A DNA stretch of 64,000 nt from Oscillospiraceae bacterium. GTDB taxonomy: Bacteria; Bacillota; Clostridia; Oscillospirales; Ruminococcaceae. The notes below the pieces were generated by a model. It did no database searches. It was not told the origin of the DNA and saw nothing but the letters and a program-made list of their open reading frames with translations. Made by a program: the position numbers and the translations under genes. Positions 7,425 through 16,184 of the stretch are shown here, piece by piece. Position 1 is the first letter of the stretch. Each line of letters starts with the position of its first letter. Where the stretch lies: assembly GCA_022835495.1 (NCBI GenBank), contig BQOK01000001.1, positions 3,534,001 through 3,598,000 of the forward strand, read 5' to 3'.

Positions 7425-9710
7425 ATGATCAAGAGTGTTATCAAGCGGGATGGCCGGGTCGTTTTATACGACGAAAGCAAGATCGCTTCCGCCGTTTTAA
7501 AGGCGCTGGAGGCCGCCGGCGAGGGCGATGCCGCCGAGGCCGCCCGCGTTGCCAACAAGGTGGCCCGCCACCTGGAGCTGGGCTGCGGCGACGAATCGCC
7601 CCAGATCGAGCAGATCCAGGACGCGGTGGAGACCGGCCTGATGGAGTGCGGCCACGACGAGGCCGCCAAAAAGTACATTCTGTACCGGGCCAACCGCACC
7701 CGCATCCGCGAGGCGAACACCAGCCTGATGAAGACCATCGACGAGATCACCAATGTGGACGCCCGTATCAGCGACATGAAGCGCGACAACGCCAACATCG
7801 ACGGCAACACCGCCATGGGCAGCATGCTGCAGATCGGCACCGCCGGCGCCAAGGCCTACAACGCGGCCTATCTGCTCACCCCACAGCAGGCAAAGGCCCA
7901 CTCCGAGGGCGACATCCACATCCACGACTTCGATTTTTATTCCCTCACCACCACCTGCACCCAGATCGATATTCTGCGCCTGTTCCACGGGGGCTTTTCC
8001 ACCGGGCACGGCTTTTTGCGCGAGCCCTCCGGCATCGGCAGCTACGCGGCGCTGGCGGCCATCGCCATCCAGTCCAACCAGAACGACCAGCACGGCGGCC
8101 AAAGCATCCCCAACTTCGACTATGGCATGGCCGAGGGCATCCGCAAAAGCTTTGCCAAGGCCTACGTGAAAAAGCTGGCGGAGACCGCCGAGGATCTTCT
8201 GGCAAGCGAGGATGGCTCCGCCTTGGCAAAGGCCGCGGTGCAGGCCGCGGTCAGCGAGCTTGGCGCCGGCCCCCGCATGGGTGATGATCAGCAGGAGTTC
8301 GACCAGCTTGTGGCCGGCGCCCTTGCCCGGGCCAGCGCGCTCAGCAGCGCCGACGCGGAGCGTGCCGTCGCCACGGCACGCCGCCGGGCGTTCCAGCAGA
8401 CCGACCGCGACACCTACCAGGCCATGGAGGGCTTTGTGCACAACCTGAACACCATGCACAGCCGCGCCGGCGCCCAGACCCCCTTCAGCAGCATCAACTA
8501 CGGCACCGACACCAGCCCCGAGGGCCGCATGGCCATCCGCAATATCCTTCTGGCCGAGGACGCGGGCCTGGGCCACGGCGAAACCCCCATCTTCCCCATC
8601 CATATTTTTAAGGTCAAGGAAGGGGTAAACTACAACGAGGGCGATCCCAACTACGATCTGTTCAAGCTCTCCATGAAGGTGAGCGCCAAGCGGCTGTTCC
8701 CCAACTATGTCTTTTTGGACGCGCCCTTCAACCTGCAGTATTACGTGCCCGGCCGCCCCGAGACCGAGGTTGCCACCATGGGCTGCCGCACCCGCGTGAT
8801 GGGCAATGTATACGACCCCGAGCGCCAGATCAGCTACAGCCGGGGCAACCTGTCCTTCACCAGCATCAACCTGCCGCGCCTTGCCATCTTGTCCGGCCGC
8901 GACGAGGCGGCTTTCTATCAAAAGCTGGACGCCATGCTGGAGCTTGTGGCACAGCAGCTGCTGGACCGGTTCGAGATCCAGGCCGCCAAGCGGGTCTATA
9001 ACTACCCGTTCCTGATGGGCCAGGGCGTCTGGCTGGACAGCGACACCCTCGGCCCTGCCGACGAAGTGCGCGAGGTGCTCAAGCACGGCACCCTCTCCAT
9101 CGGGTTCATCGGCCTGGCCGAAACCCTGACCGCGCTGTACGGCCACCACCACGGCGAGAGCGAGGAGATGCAGCAGAAGGGCCTTGCCATTGTAAAGCAC
9201 ATGCGCGATTTCTGCGACCAAAAGAGCCAGGCGATGAAGATGAATTTCACCCTGCTGGCCACCCCGGCCGAGGGGCTCTCCGGGCGCTTTACCCGCATGG
9301 ACCGCAAGCGGTTCGGCACCATTCCCGGCGTGAACGACCGCGAATACTACACCAACAGCTTCCACATCCCGGTGTGGTACCCCATCTCGGCTTACGACAA
9401 GATCCAGAAAGAGGGCCCTTACCACGCTTTTACCAACGCAGGGCATATCAGTTATGTGGAGCTGGACGGCGACACCGCCAACAACCTGGAGGCCTTTGAG
9501 AGCGTGGTGCGCTGCATGCACGACGCGGGCGTGGGGTACGGCAGCATCAACCACCCGGTGGACCGGGACCCCGTGTGCGGCTATGTGGGTGTGATCGGCG
9601 ACGTTTGCCCCCGGTGCGGCCGCCGCAGCGGCGAGGCCCTAGCCCCCGAAAAGCTGGCCGAGCTTCGCAAAAAGTACCCGGGCGTGCCCACCTTCTGCGG
9701 GTGCGAATAA
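7425..9710 (+). CDS. nrdD: Anaerobic ribonucleoside-triphosphate reductase, large chain lacking its glycyl radical domain
   Basis: A 761-residue class III ribonucleotide reductase that makes dNTPs without oxygen. Residues 1-90 are an ATP-cone allosteric domain (starts KSVIKRDGRVVLYDESK), followed by the ten-stranded NrdD barrel. The chain ends in a zinc-ribbon-like tail with Cys718, Cys728, Cys731, Cys758 and Cys760 and stops there. Canonical NrdD continues with the glycyl radical segment (R-x-x-GY); that segment is instead encoded by the separate gene at 9819. Start ATG 7425 has AAGGAG upstream. Function therefore probably requires assembly with the small chain and activation by NrdG. Confidence 0.92.
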   Translation: MIKSVIKRDGRVVLYDESKIASAVLKALEAAGEGDAAEAARVANKVARHLELGCGDESPQIEQIQDAVETGLMECGHDEAAKKYILYRANRTRIREANTSLMKTIDEITNVDARISDMKRDNANIDGNTAMGSMLQIGTAGAKAYNAAYLLTPQQAKAHSEGDIHIHDFDFYSLTTTCTQIDILRLFHGGFSTGHGFLREPSGIGSYAALAAIAIQSNQNDQHGGQSIPNFDYGMAEGIRKSFAKAYVKKLAETAEDLLASEDGSALAKAAVQAAVSELGAGPRMGDDQQEFDQLVAGALARASALSSADAERAVATARRRAFQQTDRDTYQAMEGFVHNLNTMHSRAGAQTPFSSINYGTDTSPEGRMAIRNILLAEDAGLGHGETPIFPIHIFKVKEGVNYNEGDPNYDLFKLSMKVSAKRLFPNYVFLDAPFNLQYYVPGRPETEVATMGCRTRVMGNVYDPERQISYSRGNLSFTSINLPRLAILSGRDEAAFYQKLDAMLELVAQQLLDRFEIQAAKRVYNYPFLMGQGVWLDSDTLGPADEVREVLKHGTLSIGFIGLAETLTALYGHHHGESEEMQQKGLAIVKHMRDFCDQKSQAMKMNFTLLATPAEGLSGRFTRMDRKRFGTIPGVNDREYYTNSFHIPVWYPISAYDKIQKEGPYHAFTNAGHISYVELDGDTANNLEAFESVVRCMHDAGVGYGSINHPVDRDPVCGYVGVIGDVCPRCGRRSGEALAPEKLAELRKKYPGVPTFCGCE

Positions 9711-9717
9711 GGTTTTT

Positions 9718-9769
9718 GCCGGGTTTTGTTGCAGCGGCAACCCGGCCCGCCGGCCCGGCCTGTTATAAT
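9718..9769 (+). promoter_or_regulatory. Hairpin and extended -10 promoter between nrdD and the glycyl radical gene
   Basis: An 8-bp inverted repeat (GCCGGGTT 9718-9725, AACCCGGC 9739-9746) follows the nrdD stop codon. It has no T-tract, so it is a weak terminator or a stabilising end. TGTTATAAT at 9761-9769 is an extended -10 without a clear -35. Together they suggest the small gene can be expressed independently of nrdD. Confidence 0.5.
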
Positions 9770-9818
9770 CGGTTTCAAGGCAAAAAGCAATTACTTTTGA
9801 ATTTTGGAGGAATGAACA

Positions 9819-9965
9819 ATGGCAGCAATGCAAAAACAGTCGGTCGTGGGCAAAGACGTGCCCTTCGAGCGCATCCGCCGCATCACGGGTTACCTGGTGG
9901 GCACCATGGACAAATGGAACGACGCCAAAAAGGCTGAAGAGCGCGACCGGGTAAAGCACCTGTAA
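9819..9965 (+). CDS. Free-standing glycyl radical domain of NrdD (48 residues)
   Basis: A 48-residue protein starting MAAMQKQSVVGKD with its own GGAGG site eight bases before the ATG. The body FERIRRITGYLVG is the glycyl radical motif found at the extreme C-terminus of class III reductases, with the radical glycine in RRITGY (Gly26), followed by a charged tail ending DRVKHL. It supplies exactly what the 761-residue NrdD lacks. The stop codon TAA shares its last base with the ATG of nrdG, so the radical domain and its activase are translationally coupled. It resembles the split logic of the GrcA/YfiD spare domain of pyruvate formate-lyase. The protein identity is clear; how it docks on NrdD is inferred. 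Confidence 0.85.
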   Translation: MAAMQKQSVVGKDVPFERIRRITGYLVGTMDKWNDAKKAEERDRVKHL

Positions 9966-10483
9966 TGCTGCGCGTCGCGGGTTTTGCAAACGACAGCATC
10001 GTGGACGGGCCCGGCCTGCGCTTCACGGTGTTTTTCCAGGGGTGCCCCCATCATTGCCCCGGCTGCCACAACCCCGAAACCTGGCCTTTCGAGGGCGGCC
10101 AGCAGTGCACCCCCGAACAGCTGCTGGCCCTGGCCCGGCGCAACCCCCTGTGCAGGGGCGTCACTCTTTCGGGCGGCGAACCCTTTGCCCAGGCCGGGCC
10201 GGAGCTGGTGCGCTTTGCGCTGCTCTGCCGCGAAGCAGGGTACGAGCTGGCGGCCTACACCGGCTACACTTTTGAGCAGCTGGCCTCCGGCACGCCGGAG
10301 CAGCGCGCGCTGCTGGCGCAGCTCGACACCCTGATCGACGGCCCGTTCGTGCAGGCCGGGATGAGCCTCGACCTGCGCTTTCGGGGCAGCCGGAACCAGC
10401 GCATCCTGAACGTGCCCCAAAGCCTTTGCGCCGGCGCCCCCGTGTGGGAAACAGGCGAGCGCTGGGTGGGGGCTCATGAATAA
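9965..10483 (+). CDS. nrdG: Anaerobic ribonucleotide reductase activating protein (radical SAM)
   Basis: A 172-residue radical SAM enzyme. Cys27, Cys31 and Cys34 in QGCPHHCPGCHNPET form the CxxxCxxC [4Fe-4S] motif, GPGLR at 15-19 and SGGEPF near 72-77 contact S-adenosylmethionine. It abstracts hydrogen from the glycine of the NrdD radical domain. It overlaps the stop of the 48-residue radical-domain gene by one base. A GC-rich hairpin follows. Confidence 0.95.
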   Translation: MLRVAGFANDSIVDGPGLRFTVFFQGCPHHCPGCHNPETWPFEGGQQCTPEQLLALARRNPLCRGVTLSGGEPFAQAGPELVRFALLCREAGYELAAYTGYTFEQLASGTPEQRALLAQLDTLIDGPFVQAGMSLDLRFRGSRNQRILNVPQSLCAGAPVWETGERWVGAHE

Positions 10484-10491
10484 TTCCTTCG

Positions 10492-10519
10492 GCGGGCGGG
10501 GCTTTTTTGCCCCGCCCGC
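10492..10519 (+). terminator. Hairpin ending the nrd locus
   Basis: Perfect 11-bp stem GCGGGCGGGGC (10492-10502) / GCCCCGCCCGC (10509-10519) around six T residues. There is no T-tract after the stem, so termination efficiency is uncertain. Confidence 0.55.
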
Positions 10520-10642
10520 TTGGTGTTTACAGTTCCGATACAACTTATTGCCTACAAATTTGCGGTCCGTATGCAATAATGAGGGCAAGCAAGGCTGCTG
10601 CGGCGGGTGTTTTGCGGCGGCTGGGCAAGGAGGGAATGCGAT

Positions 10643-11296
10643 ATGGCCCATATCCTGATCGTGGAAGACGAAGCGCACATCGCGCAGATGATCGGGGCCA
10701 CCCTGGCGCTGGGCGGCTACACCAGCGAGACCTGCGCCGACGGGCAAAAGGCGGTGGAGCGCATTTTTTCCGGCGGGTTCGATTTGATCCTGCTGGATGT
10801 AATGCTGCCCGGGCTGGACGGCTTTTCGGTGATGGAGCGGGTGGCCGAGCTGGATGTGCCGGTGATCTTTCTGTCGGCCATGCAGCAGGTGGCGGATAAG
10901 GTAAAAGGCCTGCACCTGGGGGCCGAGGACTACATCGCCAAGCCCTTTGAGGCGCTGGAGCTGCTGGCCCGGGTGGAGGTTGCCCTGCGCCGGCGGGGCA
11001 GGGGCGCGCAGGTGCTGCAATACGGCGACATCCGGCAGGACCTGGCGGCCCACACCGTCACCCGGGGCGGCCGGCCGGTGACCCTGAGCCCCAAGGAATT
11101 TGAGCTTCTTCGGGTATTTCTGCAAAACCAGGACCTGGCCCTCAGCCGGGAAAAGCTGCTGGCCATGGTGTGGGGCTACGAGTTCGAGGGCGAAACCCGC
11201 ACCGTGGATATCCACGTGCAGCGGCTGCGCCACAAGCTGGGGCTGGCCGGGCGGCTTGTAACCCTACCCCGCATCGGCTACCGGCTGGAGCACTGA
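10643..11296 (+). CDS. OmpR/PhoB-family response regulator
   Basis: A 217-residue two-domain regulator. The receiver domain (1-115) has the acidic pocket at Glu8-Asp9, phosphoacceptor Asp52 in LLDVMLPGLDG, the switch Ser79 and Lys100 in AKPFEALELLAR. The C-terminal winged helix (about 125-217) is the Trans_reg_C type, ending RTVDIHVQRLRHKL and IGYRLEH. The ATG at 10643 follows AGGAGGG. The histidine kinase starts one base after its stop codon, so the pair is a two-component operon. Targets are unknown; the following envelope genes are candidates. Confidence 0.92.
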   Translation: MAHILIVEDEAHIAQMIGATLALGGYTSETCADGQKAVERIFSGGFDLILLDVMLPGLDGFSVMERVAELDVPVIFLSAMQQVADKVKGLHLGAEDYIAKPFEALELLARVEVALRRRGRGAQVLQYGDIRQDLAAHTVTRGGRPVTLSPKEFELLRVFLQNQDLALSREKLLAMVWGYEFEGETRTVDIHVQRLRHKLGLAGRLVTLPRIGYRLEH

Positions 11297-11297
11297 A

Positions 11298-12761
11298 ATG
11301 AAGCTGTGGCAAAAGGTATTTCTCACAACGCTGGCCCTGCTGGTGCTCACCACCAGCGGGCTGAGCCTGTTGTTTCTTCGCTCCAGTCAAAACGAGCTGT
11401 GGCAGCGGGAACGCCGGCGGGCGGCCACCCAGCAGCAATATATGGCGAGCCTCATCAAAACAGGGGTGGTCAGCCAGCGGCTGCAAAGCGGGCAGATCTG
11501 CCTTGGGCCGGACGCCGCCGACCAGGCAGCGCTGGAGGTAATGGAACGGCAGGCGCCGGACGAGTATCTCACCGCCAGCCAGCTCTATCGCAGCGGCCGC
11601 TCCGTCAGCGCCGACGAAACCGGCCTGTGCCGCGGCAGCGGCCTGGCCGGCAGTGAATACACAGACCCTGCGCTCACCTATGGGCAGGTTTTCCGCCGGG
11701 AAGCGCAGCTGTTTTTTGCCCTGAACGCCCCCCTTTTGCTGGAACAGACCGACTACCGGTTGATCTGCGTTTTCGATGTGACCGACCTGGACCGGCATTT
11801 GCAGCGCCAAACCACCAACGCCCTGGCGCTGAGCGGTGCGGCCAGCCTGCTTTCCGCCGCTGTGCTGCTTGTGATCGTGCGGGCCTTGCTGCGGCCGCTT
11901 TCCACCCTGTCGCGCGCTTCCCGCCATATCGCGCAGGGCAACTATGCCGAGCGGGTGAACCTTGGTGGGAGCGACGAGCTGGCCAGCCTTGCCCAGGATA
12001 TGAACCGCATGGCCCAGGCCGTGCAGAGCCGGGTAGAGCAGCTGGAACAGGCCGCTGACGACCAAAAAGCCTTTATCGCCAATATGGCCCACGAGATGAA
12101 AACCCCTCTCACCAGCATCCTGGGCTTCGCAGACCTCCTGTACCTTCAAAAAGATGTACCGGTCAAGCGCCGCATGGAATACGCAGGCATCATTGTGGAG
12201 GAAACAAAACGCATGCGCTCCCTGTCCGGCAAACTGATGGAGCTGCTGAATGTGGGCAGCCAGAACCTGGTGTTCACCCCTGAGCCCCTGGACGCCCTGG
12301 TGGCCGAGGTTGCCGCCGCCATGCAGCCGGTGCTGGCCGGCGCGGGCATCACGCTGCAGCAGGCCTGCGAGCCCGGCCTGACCGTGCTGGCCGACCGCGA
12401 GCTATTCAAATCGCTGCTGTTCAATTTTATCGACAATGCCCGTAAAGCAAGCCCCCAGGGCAGCACCATCAAGCTACTGGGGCATGTTCAGAAGGGCGAG
12501 GCTGAGCTTCTGGTGCGGGATTACGGGCAGGGTATCCCCGAAAAAGAACTGGAAAAAATCCGCCAGCCCTTTTACATGGTGGACAAATCCCGCAGCCGCA
12601 AGGCCGGGGGCGCGGGGCTGGGCCTTGCTCTGTGCGAGGAGATCGCCCGCATCCACGGCGCCCGCTTTTCCATCGACAGCCGGGTTGGCGAGGGCACCCT
12701 GATTACCCTGCGCCTGCCCCTGGCCGGCGCGGAACCAACCGCCGGGGAGGTGCAGCCATGA
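11298..12761 (+). CDS. Sensor histidine kinase with HAMP domain
   Basis: A 487-residue membrane kinase. The first membrane helix is at about 8-28, an extracytoplasmic sensor region runs to about 170, and the second helix is at about 174-198. HAMP (about 199-250) leads to HisKA with phosphoacceptor His265 (MAHEMKTPLTS). The ATP-binding domain has the N box at NFIDNARKA (Asn380), G1 DYGQGI (408-413) and a G2 AGGAGLGLAL segment. The sensor region is not recognised. The next gene starts inside its stop codon (ATGA at 12758-12761), which places the membrane proteins downstream in the same operon. Confidence 0.92.
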   Translation: MKLWQKVFLTTLALLVLTTSGLSLLFLRSSQNELWQRERRRAATQQQYMASLIKTGVVSQRLQSGQICLGPDAADQAALEVMERQAPDEYLTASQLYRSGRSVSADETGLCRGSGLAGSEYTDPALTYGQVFRREAQLFFALNAPLLLEQTDYRLICVFDVTDLDRHLQRQTTNALALSGAASLLSAAVLLVIVRALLRPLSTLSRASRHIAQGNYAERVNLGGSDELASLAQDMNRMAQAVQSRVEQLEQAADDQKAFIANMAHEMKTPLTSILGFADLLYLQKDVPVKRRMEYAGIIVEETKRMRSLSGKLMELLNVGSQNLVFTPEPLDALVAEVAAAMQPVLAGAGITLQQACEPGLTVLADRELFKSLLFNFIDNARKASPQGSTIKLLGHVQKGEAELLVRDYGQGIPEKELEKIRQPFYMVDKSRSRKAGGAGLGLALCEEIARIHGARFSIDSRVGEGTLITLRLPLAGAEPTAGEVQP

Positions 12762-13870
12762 GGGGCCGCCAGCCTGCAAGGCCGATGCCGCCAGCCTCTG
12801 CAAAGCCGGCCTCCGCCCCCTGCGGCCTCCGGCGCAGCGCGGCCCGCAAGCGCCGGTACACCGCCTGGAAGGTGGCGGCTCTGGCGGCGGGTATTTTGCT
12901 GGCCGGGAGCCTGGGAACCTACCTTGCGGCCCAGGCCATCGCCGCCCCTAAAACCGCCGTGGAGCAATCCGCCGCGCTGCCCGTGCGCAACGCCGTGGGG
13001 CAAAAAGCCGATGAGGTAAAATTTTTGCCCTGGCAGGTGTTCGACCAGGCCTCGCCCGCACCCGTGGGCGAAGTGGACGTTCAGGAGGTGGTCCGGGCGC
13101 TCCAGGCCCCTGCAATGGCGCTGCTGAGCTGTGGATATACCCGGCAGGCCGCGTGGGAACCCGCGGCGGGCTCCTCTTCCCTTCCCTTCTTCTCCCTCTC
13201 CGACCGGCAGGGTGACTTTGCCTACATCCAGGGCGCGGGCTTTACCGTTACCTGCCAGCCGGGGCCGGAAGGCCTTCCCGCGGCGTTCCCCGCTTTATTG
13301 GACGTTGCCGCCGGCACTTCTCCGGGCGGTTTGCACGCCGCCTATTTTGTAATGCAGCTGCGCCCCGACCTGGTTACCTCCCCCGGCCCGGACCAGTTGG
13401 ATGCGGCCCGGCACGCCGTGCTGCAGGATCTGTATGCCCTGGCCGGCACGGCCGGGGGCCGGTTGGCGGTGCCCTCTGTGGCAGGCGCCGAAGAAACCGT
13501 GCAGTCTTCCTCTGCATGCAGCCTGCAGGCGATGCTCCCTTTTTTGGAGGGTTACCTGGGCGAGGGCAACTTTACCGGCGCTCCCGCCGCAGCCCTCTCG
13601 CTTGTGCGGGGCGCGCTGGACAGCCCGGATTTCGCCGAACTTTTCCGCGACAGCCTGCGGACCGCAAACCCGGCCGACCCGGAAAACGAGCGCATTGAAC
13701 AGGCCTTGCAGTCCACTTTTTTGGCCTGGCAGAGCATTGACTTTCAGCTTGTGACGCTGGATTCCACCATCTTGATGCTTTTTACCGCCAGCTACGATGG
13801 TTCCAGCAGCGCGCTGGGCATTTACTATGACCCGGTGCTGGCCTGCTACAGTGGGTTCGGTATCCAATAA
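12758..13870 (+). CDS. Single-pass membrane protein of unknown function, copy A
   Basis: A 370-residue protein with a basic cytoplasmic N-terminus (1-36), one membrane helix at about 37-58 (AALAAGILLAGSLGTYLAA) and a large extracytoplasmic domain. Start ATG 12758 overlaps the kinase stop codon as ATGA. It is a paralogue of the next gene: both have AAGILLAG in the helix, LPVRnxxG, then EVKFLPWQVFDQA versus DVEFWPWEALAQA, and end in a YDPxLxxxxGF motif before the terminus. No known domain is recognised. Its place behind a kinase suggests an accessory sensor or a regulated envelope protein. Confidence 0.75.
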   Translation: MRGRQPARPMPPASAKPASAPCGLRRSAARKRRYTAWKVAALAAGILLAGSLGTYLAAQAIAAPKTAVEQSAALPVRNAVGQKADEVKFLPWQVFDQASPAPVGEVDVQEVVRALQAPAMALLSCGYTRQAAWEPAAGSSSLPFFSLSDRQGDFAYIQGAGFTVTCQPGPEGLPAAFPALLDVAAGTSPGGLHAAYFVMQLRPDLVTSPGPDQLDAARHAVLQDLYALAGTAGGRLAVPSVAGAEETVQSSSACSLQAMLPFLEGYLGEGNFTGAPAAALSLVRGALDSPDFAELFRDSLRTANPADPENERIEQALQSTFLAWQSIDFQLVTLDSTILMLFTASYDGSSSALGIYYDPVLACYSGFGIQ

Positions 13871-13895
13871 GCCGTGCGAAGGGAGGCTGCTGGCA

Positions 13896-14951
13896 ATGGA
13901 AAAACATCCCAAGCGTGGTTCTTTCAACGCAGTATTTGCCGGTGCGGCCGCGGGTATTTTGCTGGCGGGCGCGGGCCTGGTGGGTCTTGCGGGGAATCCC
14001 CGCTGGGCCAGGCCGGTACGGCAGGCTGCCAGCGCCCTGCCGGTGCGCAGTGTCATCGGCCTGGATTCGGCCGATGTGGAGTTCTGGCCCTGGGAGGCTC
14101 TGGCGCAGGCCCGCGCAGCCGATTCGCCTGAACTCATCACACCCCCTCCCGACCCAGGCGGCGCCTTTTCGCTAGAGTTTGTGAATGCCCTTTTGGAAAT
14201 GGGCTGCCTGGATGTGGATTTGGATCTGCTCAACGGCGCCTGCTCTGTTCTAAACAGCGGCGGGGAAAGCTGCTTTTATCTGGAAGGGCTCTCCTTTTTG
14301 TCTTATCCGGCGCGCCGGGAGGCCGATCCCACGCCCTCCCCGGCCACGCTTCCGCTTCGGGCCGCGCTGGCGATGGGCTATCGCCGGGAACGGCTTGCCC
14401 TGACCCTGAACGTGGAGGCCGCAGAGGGCTACGCCGCGCTGCCGCAAAATTGGGCCGCGGCTGCCCAGCAGCGCGCACTGGAAGAGCTGATGTACCTGGT
14501 CAATCTGAGCAACGACGACCAGCGCGCGCACCTGTACGATCATATGGCGTGCATTTTTTCCCGTGCGGGCGACCTTCCCCCCACGCCTATTTTCGACTCA
14601 CAGCAGCAGCTGCTGTGGCGCATGGTGGGGAAGGATCAGCTCATACAGCGGCTGGAACGCCTTGCTGCCCTGCTGCGTTACGCCCAGCAATGCAGCGTGG
14701 ATTCTTACAGCCGTTACGGCTTCGACCACAGCGTCTCCATCACCGGCGGGCTGTACCCGCACCAGCCCCTGTATGCGGCCGCCCTGCCCCCGCAGGAGGC
14801 CTTGCTCACGGTACTCACCCAGGCAGGGCTGGACGTACAGCTGCTCCCGCTGGATCACCAGCTCCTTATTTTATTCAGTTGGGAAAGCGGGAATCTGGGC
14901 GTCTGCTACGACCCCCTGCTGGATCATTTCGAGGGCTTTGCCCTGCAATGA
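13896..14951 (+). CDS. Single-pass membrane protein of unknown function, copy B
   Basis: A 351-residue paralogue of the preceding protein, with a GGGAGG site before ATG 13896. One membrane helix lies at about residues 10-32, followed by the shared LPVRSVIG and FWPWEALAQA segment and a mostly helical extracytoplasmic domain that ends in ILFSWESGNLGVCYDPLLDHFEGFALQ-like sequence (tail near residues 325-351). The N-terminal helix and C-terminal tail are the best conserved parts between copies; the middle has diverged. Tandem duplication is the simplest origin. No enzyme motif was seen. Confidence 0.75.
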   Translation: MEKHPKRGSFNAVFAGAAAGILLAGAGLVGLAGNPRWARPVRQAASALPVRSVIGLDSADVEFWPWEALAQARAADSPELITPPPDPGGAFSLEFVNALLEMGCLDVDLDLLNGACSVLNSGGESCFYLEGLSFLSYPARREADPTPSPATLPLRAALAMGYRRERLALTLNVEAAEGYAALPQNWAAAAQQRALEELMYLVNLSNDDQRAHLYDHMACIFSRAGDLPPTPIFDSQQQLLWRMVGKDQLIQRLERLAALLRYAQQCSVDSYSRYGFDHSVSITGGLYPHQPLYAAALPPQEALLTVLTQAGLDVQLLPLDHQLLILFSWESGNLGVCYDPLLDHFEGFALQ

Positions 14952-15089
14952 GCCTTGGGCAGCCGGCACTGCACTTTTTACAGGTCGGATACATCTTTTT
15001 GCTTACTTTGTTCGCTCTTTCTTTTTATACTTTGCCTGTAACGGATGTTCCCCCGCAGGCGTCATGTAAAAAGAAAGGGGGCTTGTACT

Positions 15090-16004
15090 GTGGCTGTACG
15101 TAGCGTTTGCACCACCCATGCCCGGCACGCCGCGCCCGCCGGGCGCGCTGTGCGCCGCCCTCCCCCGCATCCCTATGCAATGCCCGGCACGGCGGCCCAT
15201 CCCGGCTGCAAACCACGCTTTGCAGCCCGTCGCCCGTCGCGGCGGCTTGCCTTCGCGGGGGCCCTGCTGCGCCTTTGCGTTGTGGCGGGCAGCGCCCTGC
15301 TTTTGCTGGCGGCGCTGCGTTTTATGGCGGGCGATCTTGCTTTTCTCTCCCTCGTCCCGGGGGGCTTGCCGGCCCCGCAGGTCTCCGGAAACGGCCGCGC
15401 CGGCCTGCCGCTGGAGGCTGCGCCGGTGCTGCAGAACCCCGAGCTTCCCAATGGCTGCGAGGCCGCCAGCCTGGCCTGCCTGCTGCAATACCAGGGCTTT
15501 TCCGTTTCGGCTTCCGAGATTGCGCGCGACTGGCTGCCCTGCCAGCCTTTTACCTGCTCTGGCGCCGACCGCTGCGGCGCCGACCCCGAACAGGCTTATG
15601 CCGGCGACCCCTTCAGCGAAAAAAACGGTTGGTACTGCTTCCAGGGCCCTGTGGCCGAGGCCGCCAACGCCTATCTTGGCGCACAGGGCAGCCCTCTGCG
15701 CGCCGCTTCCCTTTCCGGCGCGGGCACAGACAAATTGCTGGCTGAGCTGCTGGCCGGGCGGCCGGTGGCCGTATGGTTCACACAGGACTACGAAGCCCCC
15801 CGCCTGAACGCCCGCTTTTTCTGGCTTTTGCCAAGCGGCGAAGCCTACCAGCCCTACGCCAACCTGCACTGTGTGGTGCTCACCGGCATGAGCGACGATG
15901 TCTGCACCCTGGCCGATCCCCTGCAAGGCACCGTGCAGGTGGACCGGGCCCTGTTTGACGAGGTTTACACCGCCATGGGCGGCCGGGCTGTAACGCTGGG
16001 CTGA
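15090..16004 (+). CDS. C39-like cysteine peptidase, membrane anchored
   Basis: A 304-residue protein with a Pro/Arg-rich N-terminus, one membrane helix at about 53-77 and a C39_2-type papain-fold domain (PF13529). The catalytic triad candidates are Cys123 (PNGCEAASLACLL), His260 (ANLHCVVLTG) and Asp276 (LADPLQG). Such domains cleave peptides or peptidoglycan stems outside the cell. The start is GTG 15090, eight bases after AAAGGGGG. It follows the paralogous membrane proteins in the same direction and is followed by a strong terminator. Confidence 0.82.
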   Translation: MAVRSVCTTHARHAAPAGRAVRRPPPHPYAMPGTAAHPGCKPRFAARRPSRRLAFAGALLRLCVVAGSALLLLAALRFMAGDLAFLSLVPGGLPAPQVSGNGRAGLPLEAAPVLQNPELPNGCEAASLACLLQYQGFSVSASEIARDWLPCQPFTCSGADRCGADPEQAYAGDPFSEKNGWYCFQGPVAEAANAYLGAQGSPLRAASLSGAGTDKLLAELLAGRPVAVWFTQDYEAPRLNARFFWLLPSGEAYQPYANLHCVVLTGMSDDVCTLADPLQGTVQVDRALFDEVYTAMGGRAVTLG

Positions 16005-16064
16005 CCCAGGCGGCGCCCCTCCCGTTGCGGTTACAGCGGGAGGCTGTCTTATGTGTTCCTCCCA

Positions 16065-16101
16065 TGCGCCGGGCAATTTTGTCTGCCCGGCGCACTTTTT
16101 T
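16065..16101 (+). terminator. Rho-independent terminator after the C39 peptidase
   Basis: Perfect 11-bp stem TGCGCCGGGCA (16065-16075) / TGCCCGGCGCA (16084-16094) followed by C and six T residues. Confidence 0.9.
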
Positions 16102-16184
16102 GAGCAGATCCGCCCCGTTTGAAACATTTGCGTTCTGTTTCTCGTTTTACAGCTAGACCCCAAAATGAAAGTGAGGGCCCCTTT

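Noticed and set aside
7497-9554. 685-codon minus-strand open frame inside nrdD
   Set aside because: Gly/Val/His-rich shadow of a GC-rich coding region; nrdD on the plus strand is unambiguous.
9700-9830. Frameshift or sequencing error splitting nrdD
   Set aside because: The two parts are separated by 108 bp containing a hairpin, an extended -10 element and a GGAGG site, not by a shift of one or two bases.
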